Below are positions 23,535 through 35,189 of a stretch of DNA of 64,000 bases, in pieces. The stretch comes from Trametopsis cervina. Taxonomy: Eukaryota > Basidiomycota > Agaricomycetes > Polyporales > Irpicaceae. Position numbers and translations under genes: made by a program. The DNA is taken from contig MU278368.1 in assembly GCA_022385755.1 (NCBI GenBank), forward strand, positions 490,859 through 554,858. Reading direction: 5' to 3'. The first letter of the stretch is position 1; every line of letters begins with the position of its first letter. Below the pieces are notes generated by a model that saw nothing but the letters and a program-made list of their open reading frames with translations, did no database searches and was not told the origin of the DNA.

Positions 23535-24980
23535 ATGCCTGAACTCAACACGAGCACCGGGACAGAGACATGGGTATACGTGGCACTCACCATCTTGCTT
23601 GGGGCGGTCGTTTCGGTGAGTCTTCCAACGTCTTGTCGTCTACCTGACTTTCTGTCCGTCCTGCATTCGCCCGACGTGGCGCGGATAGGGAACAGACATG
23701 CGGTGGTAGGGGCTGTCAATGATGAGTCGTACCTGATCATCCTTGTTCTTCGAGTTGTGGGCTCCGCTTGGTGCGCTACGACGACGACGACAACCCTGGT
23801 TTAGGGACTTAAGGTCCCTGTGTTCTGATGACGGCCCCTCCTCACCTTTGCCCCTTTTCTTTTCCTCTGTGATCCTGTTCAGTAAGCACTCGCTGACTCT
23901 TACATCATGGTAGGCGTACACCCTCCTTGTCCTGCTCTCGCCTGCGCTCGTCGTGCCCTCTGCGCGGGACAGGACTTTCCGCCTCGCATCAACCCATGAC
24001 GGGGATGCGGACGAAGATAAGCGGCGGCCGCTGCCGTCCGTGCACGACGCGCCGGAGGTCGACCTGACAGTCGTCGTGCCCGCATATAACGAGACGGCAC
24101 GGATGCCGGATATGCTGCGGGCTGCGCTTGATCATCTCGAGTCGACAGCGGCGTCGACGGCGAAGCAAAACGGGAAGGCGGGGAAGTCGAAGGGCGGGGA
24201 GAAGAAGAGGAGGAGGACGTATGAGGTTCTCATCGTGGACGACGGCTCGGCGGACGATACCTCGGCGGTCGCGCTGCGCTTCGCGCGCGAATATGCGCAA
24301 GGAAGCGCGAAGGTGGGAGGGGAGATCCGCGTGGTGACGCTCGAGCGAAACCTGGGCAAAGGCGGCGCAGTGCGCCATGGCATGCTGCATGGGCGCGGGA
24401 GGCGGTTGCTCATGGTCGATGCGGACGGGGCGAGTCGGTTCGAGGACCTGGAGGCGCTGTGGGCGGCGATGGACCGCATGGAGGAGGCTCACGGAGAAGG
24501 AGAGCAGCTGGCGAGCGTCGCGATAGGGAGCCGGGCACATCTGGTGAAAACGGAGGCCGTTGTGAAGGTGTGTCCTCTTAGGTGTTTTGAAGAGACGTAG
24601 GCTGACGTACTTGACAGCGGTCGGTGCTGCGCAACATCCTCATGTACGGCCTGCACACGATCCTGCGTCTCGTCGGCGTGGGACACATCCGGGACACGCA
24701 GTGCGGCTTCAAGCTCTTCTCGCGACGCGCAGCGCAACTCGTGTTCCCTTACCAGCATTTGTCGACGTGGATCTTCGACGTTGAGGTGTTACTACTCGCA
24801 AAGCAGCTCGGCGTGCCCGTCGCGGAGGTCCCAATCGAGTGGCATGAGGTCGGCGGGAGCAAGCTCAACGTCGTCACTGACTCGGTGCAGATGCTCAGGG
24901 ACCTCGTCGTCCTCCGGGCTAATATATGGGTCGGGCGGTGGGCTGCGCCGCCGCCGTCGCCTGCTTCTACTCGGTCATGA
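23535..24980 (+). CDS. ALG5: Dolichyl-phosphate beta-glucosyltransferase
   Basis: ER-membrane GT2 enzyme that transfers glucose from UDP-Glc to dolichyl phosphate, giving Dol-P-Glc for N-glycan precursor capping. Exons 23535-23615, 23914-24567 and 24618-24980 make 365 residues. An N-terminal transmembrane anchor (WVYVALTILLGAVVSAYTLL) precedes the catalytic domain: DLTVVVPAYNETARMPDML, YEVLIVDDGSADDTS, ERNLGKGGAVRHGM, LLMVDADGASRFEDLE, then DTQCGFKLFSR and VPIEWHEVGGSKLN. The order and length fit ALG5. A Lys/Arg-rich insert of about 20 residues lies between the PAYNE and VDDGS motifs. Intron 1 is nearly 300 bp. A broken copy of the last exon sits at 15.1-15.8 kb. Confidence 0.93.
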
Positions 24981-25658
24981 CCGTATGCGGTCGGTTGGAG
25001 ATGCTTGTTTTATTCTAAATTATTGAATTCTAGTGAGAACTTGTCTTGCGCTGTCATACCACAATCGAACGGTCGACTATCGGTGTGCTTGTTCGTCCAG
25101 GGGTGAATAGCACGTGATCTCAGTTCACATGTTAGACTCTTTCGGTCATAGCGCGAGGCACATACGCTGCATGAGATGAGTTACTTCAATTGCTGATGGG
25201 GTGGTGGCTGCCTTCTTTCAACCACCAGCCTTCACAACTAATTTGACACTGCGTACGTCGCAAACCCACCTGAAGATTGGCGAGCTCATGCTTTCGGTAT
25301 AACAATCCAATTATAAGCACATGTTACAACGGCTTTGGCGGTTGTGAAGTAGAGGGCAGCGGCGGGGCAGCGGCGCAGCAAGATAATTGGGTACCTTAAT
25401 TATTCTCCGTCATCATTGTGCTCAGATGGATCGCCTCGAATGTCTGGTCAAGACCACAATACCGCTGAGTCGCTGCTGTTGAGCGAAGCAGGGTGAAGGC
25501 GGAGTGATGGCAAAGCTATGGCAAGCGCGTCACGGTCACTACACCTGTCAAACTCCCATAAAGATGTGACGCTCGCTGGTCTCTCTCTCATTAGTGGACA
25601 TAAATCTCCTTCGAGTCCTTGTGCACTGCGGACACGTAGGCAGTCAGTCGGAACCAAT
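24981..25658. other. Intergenic, first ~200 bp shared with 15.56-15.76 kb
   Basis: The ALG5 3' flank (for example acttgtcttgcgctgtcata) aligns with the pseudogene flank. The rest carries no recognised feature. Confidence 0.45.
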
Positions 25659-26132
25659 ATGACTCAAGAATTGTTTACCATCGACTCCCTCTACATCGCT
25701 GGCTTCACGCAGGCGCGTGCGCCGCACATCGGGCTTCTGCTAGCTACCAGCACAACCCACGGCACACTCTACCACATCCGCATCGATAGGGAAACCTCTC
25801 CGCACTGGCAGTTCCAACGGCGGGTGCAGAAGATTGACAAGGACATGTTCCTGAGCGCACTTGTGCGGGTGCACGACGCCACATCTGGCGCGATCACGGA
25901 CGCGCAGCTGCAAGCGGCCGCGGACGCTGTGACACCGCCGGCGAACGATACCTTTGGTGAATGCGCGCCGTGGGTATATCATGTGCTCCGGCATCTACAT
26001 GAAGCTGGCGTGTTGGAGGTAAAAGACGAGGCAGCTCTGGCTGAGGAAGTGGACGATTTTGCGAGGGGGAGCAAGGCATATGCTCGCAGAGACAGGTTTC
26101 CAAACGTAATGGCCTCGGACTTCTGTCACTAA
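25659..26132 (+). CDS. DUF6914-like small fungal protein
   Basis: Intronless, 157 residues from the ATG at 25659. An upstream in-frame ATG at 25518 would add 47 residues that look non-conserved. The pattern is an N-terminal strand block LYIAGFTQARAPHIGLLLA, then GTLYHIRIDRETSPHWQFQR, and a later CAPWVYHVLRHLHEAGVL helix. This resembles small Agaricomycete proteins grouped as DUF6914. No catalytic residues are evident and the function is unknown; the family assignment is from memory of the pattern. Confidence 0.6.
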   Translation: MTQELFTIDSLYIAGFTQARAPHIGLLLATSTTHGTLYHIRIDRETSPHWQFQRRVQKIDKDMFLSALVRVHDATSGAITDAQLQAAADAVTPPANDTFGECAPWVYHVLRHLHEAGVLEVKDEAALAEEVDDFARGSKAYARRDRFPNVMASDFCH

Positions 26133-26852
26133 GCATAGTCTTTATTTTACGCGGTACTCATATCCATCTCCATATCAATGAAGCGTTGACGACATCCATT
26201 AGTGTGCTTTGGACAATTACTGTATCGCTTGCAGATCGCGAACGGCTCGTTGAAGGCACGCGCTGGTCACGTTACCGTGGTGTGATGATTTATCCTCTCC
26301 GGCTAATTGTAGAGCGACCACTGGGGCACGCTCGGAAACCATGGCATGTGTCGTTCTGCTCTGCTGATGCGTTCATAAGACTAAGGGCCTCCTTGGAGAT
26401 AAGATATGGATTGTGAGCGTGCGAATGCAAGGCGGACACGGATGGGTAGGCAGGCATACCTGGCTACTCCGTCACTGCACTACCCTAGCAGGTGAGCGTA
26501 GAATATAAAAATTAAGGTCAGAATGCAGAGACAGTGGTCAGCAGAGCTCAAAGAGTGAAGGGGGTTGGCAGCCGTGGGTCCTTGAGCTCGGTCCACGTTG
26601 TCAGCCCTGCTCTCATCGCGACGGGACGAGAACACACAAGATCACGGTCACCGGTCGTTCCAGAAGGCTGAGCCCCTACAGTGCCTACACGCTCGCCGTG
26701 CGTGATGCCGTTCCTCCGTTACGGCAGCGCGATTCCTATGAATCAGGACCCACATCAAAGATGCACTGTCCAAAGGTCATGCCTAAGCAGCACCTGTAAA
26801 ATTGACAGAGTTATATGCTCTATATACACATACCAAAACCAACTACCGCGTG
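26133..26852. other. Intergenic between convergent genes
   Basis: No recognised coding or RNA feature. This is the 3' side of both the DUF6914-like gene and the mitochondrial carrier. Confidence 0.5.
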
Positions 26853-28137
26853 TTACGATAAAGCCTGGACGACCGTCTCAAATGTGGCAAATGTGACCAT
26901 ATTCACGGGTATCGCCCTTGAAGCCGTTTGACATTAAACACATGGCGAGGTATACTTAGCACAAAAATACTCACCTGATCAACGTTGGCTTCAGGCCGTG
27001 AAAAAAGACGCGGAACCCTTCCTGACGATACGAGTGAATGATTGTCGATGTCATGTTGCGGTACGGACTTCCCGGGCGGATGTCAAGCGTCGACTGCACC
27101 CTCGTCTTGATGACATCAAAGGGAAAGGTAACAATCCAGCTCGCGACGCCTGCCATTCCTCCAGCAAAGAGCAGTGTAGGGTATGAGTGCCGCATCCGGG
27201 AGACGGCGGCCTGCGCAGGCACTACAGTGTGGTCTATCTCTAGGTCATCCGTGGGAGGCCCGCCGCGCTGCGATAGCAACATGAGCGTCGCCTCGTACAC
27301 ACCAAAGTACGCTCCGTATCCGGTTTCGCGGATGGCGGTGGGAAATATGCCACGAAAGATGCCTCTAATACCGCGTTTGCGCCATATATCCAATGCGACT
27401 TCTTGCACGGTCGGGGCGGCCTTGCCTGGAGGAGTGATGATGGACTGTTGTTGGATCTTGATGAGTTCGGTGGGAGACGTGACTATGCTGAGGGCGACCG
27501 GGGCGCGCGAGGGGTTCAGCATCGGTCATGTGTAGTGTCTGCGCTCTCGGACGTACGAAGCCAACAGTCCTGTGCCAACCCCAGCAAGGGTCACTTGGGT
27601 AAGACTTGGTTTGTTTGAAACGTCATCGAGTTGCAGTTTCAGAAGGAACCGATAACCCGCAAATACTACTCCGTTCAAGGGCGCAGTCGTCAACTGTTCA
27701 TTGTGTTGAGAATTCAGAGTTATAGCGAGTACCACAAGTCCACGCACCAGCGGAGAGGTTATACCTCGGAATAGACCTCGGATGCGCTCTTCCCGTACAA
27801 TGGTCGTGAACGCGTGCCAGACGGAACGATAGCGAGAAGCAAATTCTGGATTCTGCAGGCGTACCTTGACTGGATGGAAGAATCAGCGATAATCCATGAA
27901 TTGCAAGATATCAACCCACCCGTGTCAAACGGAAAGCCGACCGTCAATGCAGCTATGCCTGTGGATCTCGTGTTCAGTGCGCTTTCGGGTCCTCCAAAGG
28001 GATACATTTACCAGCAACAGAGCCAGCAAAGAGGTCAACTCGAGGGTCAAGCTCGACTGAAACGATAAATATGATCAGCTCGCGTCCAGAAATTCGTCAC
28101 TGGGGTGCTCACCTGTACCTCCTCCTCCCCCGGACAT
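26853..28137 (-). CDS. Mitochondrial carrier (SLC25 family)
   Basis: Inner-mitochondrial-membrane solute carrier of about 300 residues with all three repeats. The first repeat has GFPFDTVKVRLQNPEF, the second SPTELIKIQQQ, the third FPFDVIKTRVQS. Each is a PX[DE]XX[KR] signature, followed by G-rich even-helix motifs (RGLFRGITSPLVR, RGIFRGIFPTAIRE, RVFFHGLKPTLIR). The start is MSGGGGGT at 28137 and the end is FATFETVVQAL. Introns were placed to keep frame, for example 26917-26974. The features resemble the carnitine/basic amino-acid carrier branch, but the substrate cannot be fixed from what I can see. It is divergently arranged with ABP1, sharing a ~320-bp promoter region. Confidence 0.88.
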
Positions 28138-28456
28138 CTATACCAGGCACACGATGTATTCTCAGTAGTTCGTGAAGGTAAATCGTGTTCCACGTTGCAT
28201 ATGTGCGTCGCTGTCAGGTAAGTAGCACAGACCGAGGTCTTCCAGAGTATGACAATGGTAGTCTCGGAACTCGGATGTAAGTGCTACAGTAAACAGCTGT
28301 GGATTTCTCGATGATGTCAGTCTCTGAGCGTGGGAGAGTTGGGCATTATGTGACTTTGTTACTGCGCATGTTCCCACGATTAGAAGCAAGCCCATAGATT
28401 ATCGCGAGGGCGGTGCATGCTCTTGCACCTATACTTTCGACTCTACCGCTCATTGA
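28138..28456. promoter_or_regulatory. Bidirectional promoter region, carrier / ABP1
   Basis: A 319-bp gap between divergent start codons. It must contain both promoters. No distinct motif was recognised. Confidence 0.45.
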
Positions 28457-30998
28457 ATGTCTTTGCAGGTCAATCTCTCGAGCCGCGACATCGCACAAGC
28501 GTATCAGGATGTCGTGAATGGCCGCGGCATAGATTGGGCGGTCTTTGCATATGAGAAAGGTTCGAACGACCTCAAGGTGCAGTCGACGGGGGATGGTGGA
28601 TTGGAGGAGCTGGAGGAAGAGTTCTCCGATGGAAGGTATGGGTTTGTCAGTGGGAACACTTGATCAACGCGTTGACTTGTAACAGGATGCAGTATGCCTT
28701 CGTGCGCGTAAAAGATCCTAATGTACGCGTGAACTGCCGACTGACATCACGTTATCGCGAGACTGACATCAACTGTAGAGCGAACTCCCTAAGTTCGTGC
28801 AAATTAACTGGTGTGGTGATGGTGTACCGGAAGCCAGGAAAGGTTTATTCTACAGCCATTCCACCGCTGTAGCCAACTATCTGCGCGGGACCCATGTCGT
28901 GATCAGTGCTCGCAATGAGGTAAGTAGGACATACTGTTTTGCGCTCGGTTCCAGACAATCTAACGGTCTTCAAGGCTGACGTGAGCCCCGCCGTCATTAT
29001 GTCCCGCGTGGAAGCGTCATCTGGGGCGAAGTACTCCGCGCACAAAGAGACTGCTCGCAAGTTTGAGCCCATCGCTCCAGTGGGCACGAACTATGTCCCA
29101 GTTGGAGCGCCAGATCTTAATGCGTTAAGGCGTGGCGGAGCTTCCCAAGGCCAAGCAACTCAACCACCGCCTCCACCGGCAGCCGCACGCCCGGTTCCCA
29201 CTGTTCCTCGCTCAGTACCCCCTGCACCTGCGGCAGGTGTCCGCGCCAGCCCATCCGTCAATAAAGCTGCTGCACCTGATGACGCCTGGGGCGAGCCCGC
29301 GGCCCCCGCAAGGCCGCCTCCCCCACCTGCTGCGTCCCGCCCCGCGGTTGTTTCTGATGGAAGAGTGACGGCTGCTCCGCCTGCGCCTTCTCCCGTCGTT
29401 TCGTCTAGCACGCCAACTAAGCCAGAAGAGGATGACCGCATTGGTCCTGTGGGAACTGCGTACACGCCTATCAAGCTGCAGCCAAGGAAGCTCGTGAACC
29501 CATTTGCTGCTCGCGAGACTCAAGCTCAGGCTGATGCCCCTCCCACTCGTTCTGTGGCTGGTATGTCCTGCGTAGACTCAGAAATCATCATATTAATGCA
29601 GTATCAAAGGTGGGGCCAAAAAGCTAACCTGGAGCGAACGCCAAGCGTTGGCAAAGAAGCAAGCAGAAGAAGAGGATTCAGCCAGCAGGGCAGCCTCTTT
29701 CCAGCCACCTCCCGCCGCTCCTGCGCCCGCAAGATCTTTCGGAGGTGTACCTCCGCCACCTCCAGTTGCTGCTCCGGAACCTGAAGAAGAGGAGTACGCG
29801 CCGCCAGTAAGATTTCTCCGCACGTCACCATTTTTCTATAAATATTGAATCTATCCTTAGCCGCCACCACCGCCTCCCGCAGCTACTCGTCCCTCAGTAC
29901 CCGTCGTCGAGGCAGCTGTGCCTCCGCCACCTCCTCCACCACCGCCAGTTGCTCCTACTTATGAGCAGGAGCCTGAGCTGGACGTCGAAGACGCACCTCC
30001 TGTAAGAAATGAGGCCACACATCTTCTTGTTCATTGCTTACATTGATTTCAGCCCCCGCCGCCTCCGCCTCCTCCACCACCACCTCCAGTGTTTGCCGCT
30101 GCTACGCATGAACCTGAACCCGAGCCTGAACCCGAATATGAACCCACCCCTGTAGCTAGTACCCATGCTCCGGTGCACGGCAAAGGCACTTGTGCAATTG
30201 TCCAGTTCGATTATGAGGTATGGTTAATGGAACTGATATTCCACACATAGATTTCATACTGACAGTCATCTTAGGCTGCGGAAGAGAATGAGATGTCTCT
30301 CACAGAAGGCGAATTAATCGAGCAGATTGAGCAGGGCGACGAGGGTTGGTGGTCAGGCGTTGGTGATGGAGGCAATAAGAGCGGAATGTTCCCTGGTGTG
30401 TTCAGCCTGTGAATCAGATATTCAGCCTGCTAACTACGTCCCAAGCTAATTACGTTGAGATCATTGAGAGCGCCGAAGCTACTAATGAACCGGAGCCTCC
30501 AGCGTCGCCTCCTCCTCCGCCGCCACCACCTCCTCCCCCTCCGGTGGGTATTCATGCCATTATCATCCCAGAGGTGACTTGTGACTGACGTACGTGTGTA
30601 TGCATTCAGCCACCACCGGTCGCTGCTCCCGTCGAATCTGCTCCACCGCCACCACCTCCACCGCCGCCGCCACCCCCTGCCGCTGCGGAGCCAGCACACG
30701 CAGAGGAAGGTACCGTGGCCCTCGCCTTATACGAGTACGTACGAATATTAGGATTGACCACTGGTACTAAAATGCTCGCTCCTTTATTAGCTACGAGGCT
30801 GCAGAGGATAACGAGTTGTCATTCAACGAAGGTGACCGTATTGTGGCGATTGAGGCTGTTTCGGACGATTGGTGGCAAGGACAGGATAAACATGGAAATG
30901 TTGGACTGTTCCCAGGTGCGTCCGACTCATGTACTTACCTCTGTACATCCATACTCATGGGCTACTATGTAGCCAATTACGTAGAGGTGCAAGATTAA
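28457..30998 (+). CDS. ABP1: Actin-binding protein Abp1 (drebrin-like), two SH3 domains
   Basis: Cortical actin-patch adaptor linking F-actin to endocytosis. An N-terminal ADF-H domain covers roughly residues 5-135 (SSRDIAQAYQDVVNGRGIDW, MQYAFVRVKDPN, FVQINWCGDGVPEARKG). The middle has the conserved ETARKFEPIAPVGTNY and VGTAYTPIKLQ motifs, KKLTWSERQALAKKQAEEE, and long polyproline runs split over several exons. Two SH3 domains close it: CAIVQFDYEAAEENEMSL with GWWSGV, and VALALYDYEAAEDNELSF with DDWWQGQ and GLFPANYVEV. The stop is at 30996-30998. There are more than ten short introns. Yeast Abp1 has one SH3; two, separated by a polyproline linker, is a local detail worth noting. Confidence 0.9.
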
Positions 30999-31252
30999 GG
31001 GCTGCTTTTAATGTATTTAGTACGGAAATAAATGTTGCGCTTTGGACTGTTCGGTGTCCGCCACTTACAGTACGTTGAGATATTGAAATCGAGCGCGGGT
31101 GAGAGCCGCTCCGCTATTTCCAAAAATGGGTCTGGTCGGGATTTCTCCAGAAACCTCTACAACTTTCATACCACCCTTACCACATTAATCCTAATGGCAC
31201 TCATTTAAGCCTACCTTCTGGATGAGCCCTCTCGTTCTGTAAACTGCCCGCT

Positions 31253-34200
31253 ATGTTACAACGCGTTCAGCGACATGCAATGCCCATAGGCATGCGAAGT
31301 GCAGCTTCGCGGCTGCTACCGCGAACCGCAATGCCACTGGCATCCTACGACCTTTGTGCAGTTGTGCGTCCGGCTGCTGTCCGTGCACGAGGTTATGCAC
31401 AGCAGCCTCCTAGTAATGGAGCGTCAGGAGGAGGGTTCCCTGGAATGTCTATCTTTGGCCAGCAGCATCAGAAAGGTGACGCATTGAAAGAATATGTACG
31501 TGCACACTACTTCACTTTGCGAGCATATTGATTCCGTCGACCTTAGAGCGTTGATCTCACCGAATTAGCCAAAGCTGGGAAGTTAGATCCTACTATCGGT
31601 CGGGATGAAGGTGCGAAGACTGGCTGCCAGTTGTTGTTTCGTGATGTCTGACGCTTCTACCTTTCGCGTCAGAAATCCGTCGGACGATTCAAAGTAAGTG
31701 CACACTGTAGTTTCAATATTGCACGTTCCACTCATCGGCCATCTGTAGTTCTATCTCGCCGCACGAAATCGAATCCAGTGGTACGTATTAGTGTTTGCCA
31801 GATACTGGATTTTCTAGCTATGTCTTACACATCGTCTAGCTTATAGGACCTCCTGGGGTGGGAAAGACCGCTATCTTAGAAGGACTCGCTAGTCGAATTG
31901 TTGCAAAGGAAGTACCTGAGGTGAGCACCTTCGTTGTACTCTTCTGTCTCAGACCGCGTTCTGATGCCCGTATAGTCTTTGCACCATAAGCGCGTCCTCT
32001 CAATAGACTTGGCCTCAATCATGGCGGGGTCTGGTATAAGAGGACAGTTTGAGGAGAAGTTCAAGGCATTGTTGCGGGATATTGAAGACGAAGTAGGTAC
32101 AACAAAACTTACCCCCCATGTTGTGTACCCATTCACTCTTCTGCAGGCTGGCAACGTGATATGCTTCATAGACGAAGTTCGTAAGTGAAACCACAGATAT
32201 GCCTTACGCGATGGACTCACCCACAACTCCCAGATACCTTGTTCAACCTAGGGAAAACCGAAGGTAGCATTGACGCAGGACAGATGATCAAGCCTGCGCT
32301 TGCAAGAGGGCTGCAACTAGTCGGGGCAACTACACGTAAGAGGGTGTATCTCTTTGGTACGATGCTGCTACTCATGCTAGCCCACTCAGCGGATGAATTC
32401 CGCAAAACGATTGGAAAGGATGCTGCTTTAGAGCGTCGATTTCAACCAGTGCAGATTGATGAACCAACCGTTGAATCCACCATTTCTATCCTTCGAGGTC
32501 TCAAACCGCGATACGAGGTGCACCATGGAGTCGAGATATCAGATGGAGCTTTGGTCACCGCTGCTGTCTACTCAGCAAGATACATATCTGAGCGCTACCT
32601 TCCGGACAAAGCTATTGACTTGGTTGACGAGGCCGCCTCTGCCCTACGTCTTGCACAAGAATCCAAACCTGACGAGCTGGAAGCTCTCGATAGAGAAATC
32701 ATGACCCTTCAGATCGAGCTCGAGAGCTTGAAGAAAGAAAGCGATGTGTTCAGCGTAGACAGGCGTAACGCGGTCGAAGACACTCTCAAACAAAAACGGC
32801 AAGAGGCAGAAAGACTGTCGTCTGTGTGGCAAGCTGGAAAGTTCGACCCACGTACTTGTACCGACATTATACTCATATATGGCCGCTATAGAGAGGGCTC
32901 GATTACAAAATGTCAAGGATCTGAAGGAACGTCTAGAAGATGCGAAACACGAGTTCGAGGTAGCTCAGCGCCAAGGACAATACGAAAGGGCATCTCAGCT
33001 TCGATTCTCAACGATCCCACAGCTGGAGCAGCAGTTGCCGAAGGAAAACAAAGTCAACGAAGACGACTTGAACGGTCCTCTGAGCATGCTGCATGATCGA
33101 GTGACATCTAACGACATATCCCGAGTGGTAGCCAAAGCAACCGGGATCCCCGTGCAGAATCTCCTGAAAGGAGAGCGGGAAAAGCTTGTTCATGTAAGCC
33201 TTTCTTTGTTTTAATCCACGTTGCAGGTGATTTCACGACGAGACGTGCTTGGCCTAGATGGAAGACGCTCTGCACCAGCGGGTCGTTGGACAGGGTCATA
33301 TTGTCGCCGCAGTCAGCGATGCTGTTCGTATTTCACGCGCAGGGCTGCAGGCCCCCAACCGTCCTGTAGCTTCGTTCCTGTTCTTGGGCCCTACAGGTGT
33401 TGGAAAGGTGTGTAGCATCTGCTTGGTGGATGATGCCTACTTATGCACACGACCCTGCAGACCGAGTTATGCAAGGCATTAGCTGGCTTCCTATTCAATG
33501 ATGAACAGAGAGGATTGTACGTCTTCCCATTTGGTGCAAGCCTAAATACTGACGGGTACTCTAGAATAAATATAAACATGTCAGAATATCACGACCGGCA
33601 TACGATTTCGCGATTAATCGGGGCTGCACCTGGATATGTTGGATTTGAGGAAGGAGGTATGGATGTCATGATGCTTGGATTATACTTTTTTTTTTCACTG
33701 ACGGCTCCAACCCTTATAAGGTCAGCTCACCGAGGCGGTAAGGCGGAAACCCTACGGTATGTTTCTTTGACGTAAATGGAAGCGGAAGTGAAGCGAAGTC
33801 GGCTTATTCTCTTCCCAGCCGTCATACTGTTGGATGAGCTCGAGAAGGCGCATAAGGTTAGTCCACTTTCAAGCTATGTTCATAACGCGCTTACTCACTG
33901 GTATGCTACCCTTCCGTCATATCGTTCGTTGTCAGGATGTCGCTATGATACTACTCCAGATTCTAGACGAAGGCCGGATTACCGACTCTCAAGGTATGCA
34001 CAGAACTGGCATGTCTACATGGATATATTGACGGGGGTATATTGTGAGTGTAGGGCGCAAGGTTGACTTCAAGGTACAGCACCATCTGCGTCTACTTGTG
34101 GCTGGCACTAACGTGTATGATTAGAACACAATAATCTGCCTAACCAGTAACCTCGGTAGTGATATATTGTCTCATGGCTCTGCGACCGACAATAATGGTG

Positions 34201-34724
34201 TTGTTACGCCCGAAGCTCGTGATCAAGTTCTAGAACGCACTTCAGAGTACTTCCCACCAGAGCTTCTGAATCGTCTGGACTCGATGCTGGTCTTTAATAA
34301 GCTATCGCGCGAGTCAATACTGCAAATCGTCTCCCTTCGTCTCGAAGATGTAGCAGAACGGTTGAGACATCGCAGGATTTCATTGGACGTTGACTCTGCT
34401 GCCAGAGAATGGCTTGCCCAGCAAGGCTATTCAGACACATACGGCGCTCGTGCCATCGCTCGTATCGTCCGAACTCAGGTCCTTTTCCCACTGGCACAAA
34501 AGCTTTTGAGAGGTACTATCCGGTACGTTTGAACGACGTTTATAGTGATGGAGCCCAATCTGAACGAAGCCTTGCCACACAGAGACGGCGATTGCGTAAC
34601 AATCCGAGTGAATAACGTCAGGGGGGAGCTTGATATACGGGATAATCATTCTCCAGATGCGTCTATAGGTTCAACAACATCCACCTCATCGTTTCCCCAC
34701 GTAGAGAATGAACGCAAGGCTTGA
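31253..34724 (+). CDS. HSP78: Mitochondrial Hsp100/ClpB disaggregase Hsp78
   Basis: AAA+ disaggregase of the mitochondrial matrix. A basic, Ser-rich presequence ([20 protein letters not shown]) is followed by a short linker and [18 protein letters not shown]. That means the ClpB N-domain is missing, as in Hsp78. NBD1 has Walker A GPPGVGKT, pore-side [14 protein letters not shown] and Walker B VICFIDEV. The coiled-coil M-domain follows ([19 protein letters not shown]). NBD2 has [59 protein letters not shown] and the sensor-2 GARAIARIV. The C-terminus carries a short acidic/Ser tail. The gene is cut into many small exons. The intron near 32845-32890 in the M-domain has a weak donor and its borders are uncertain. 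Confidence 0.92.
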
Positions 34725-35189
34725 TCATGAGACACAACTCTCCGTCTATTGGATATTTGCTGGATATACCACCACTCATATTTACCATCTCCATTGTAGA
34801 TTCTCTCGTCTTGTTAATGTACACACTCTGTGTGAGAAGACGACACCATATTATTTACACTGTAAGACGGAATCGCCAGCGACTCAAATCAGTACCAGAG
34901 AAATCCATTGGAACAAAACGCACGGCCTCATGGGATTAGCGAGAGCAATGCAATCTACCCCAGAGATCATTCTCGTCGCTCTCTGCCGGCCGGAGGGTGC
35001 AAGTGACACAGGAAAGCTTGCCACGGCTAGTAGTGGCGTACCGTGTCAGCTGAACTGGCAGGCGGTCCGAGAGGCTACCGCGCATAAAGGCAGTCCCGTG
35101 TGGGAGCCTGAAGCCACTGTCCCTCACCCGGCTTTCAGCTACTACATCTTTCCAACCACCACCATCGTTCGAATTGGACAGAGACAGTC
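34725..35189. other. Intergenic, HSP78 / cyclase
   Basis: Promoter and 5' region of the cyclase-family gene. Open frames here lack motifs. Confidence 0.45.

Noticed and set aside
29160..29523. Gly-rich minus-strand frames opposite ABP1
   Set aside because: They are the reverse complement of polyproline codons.
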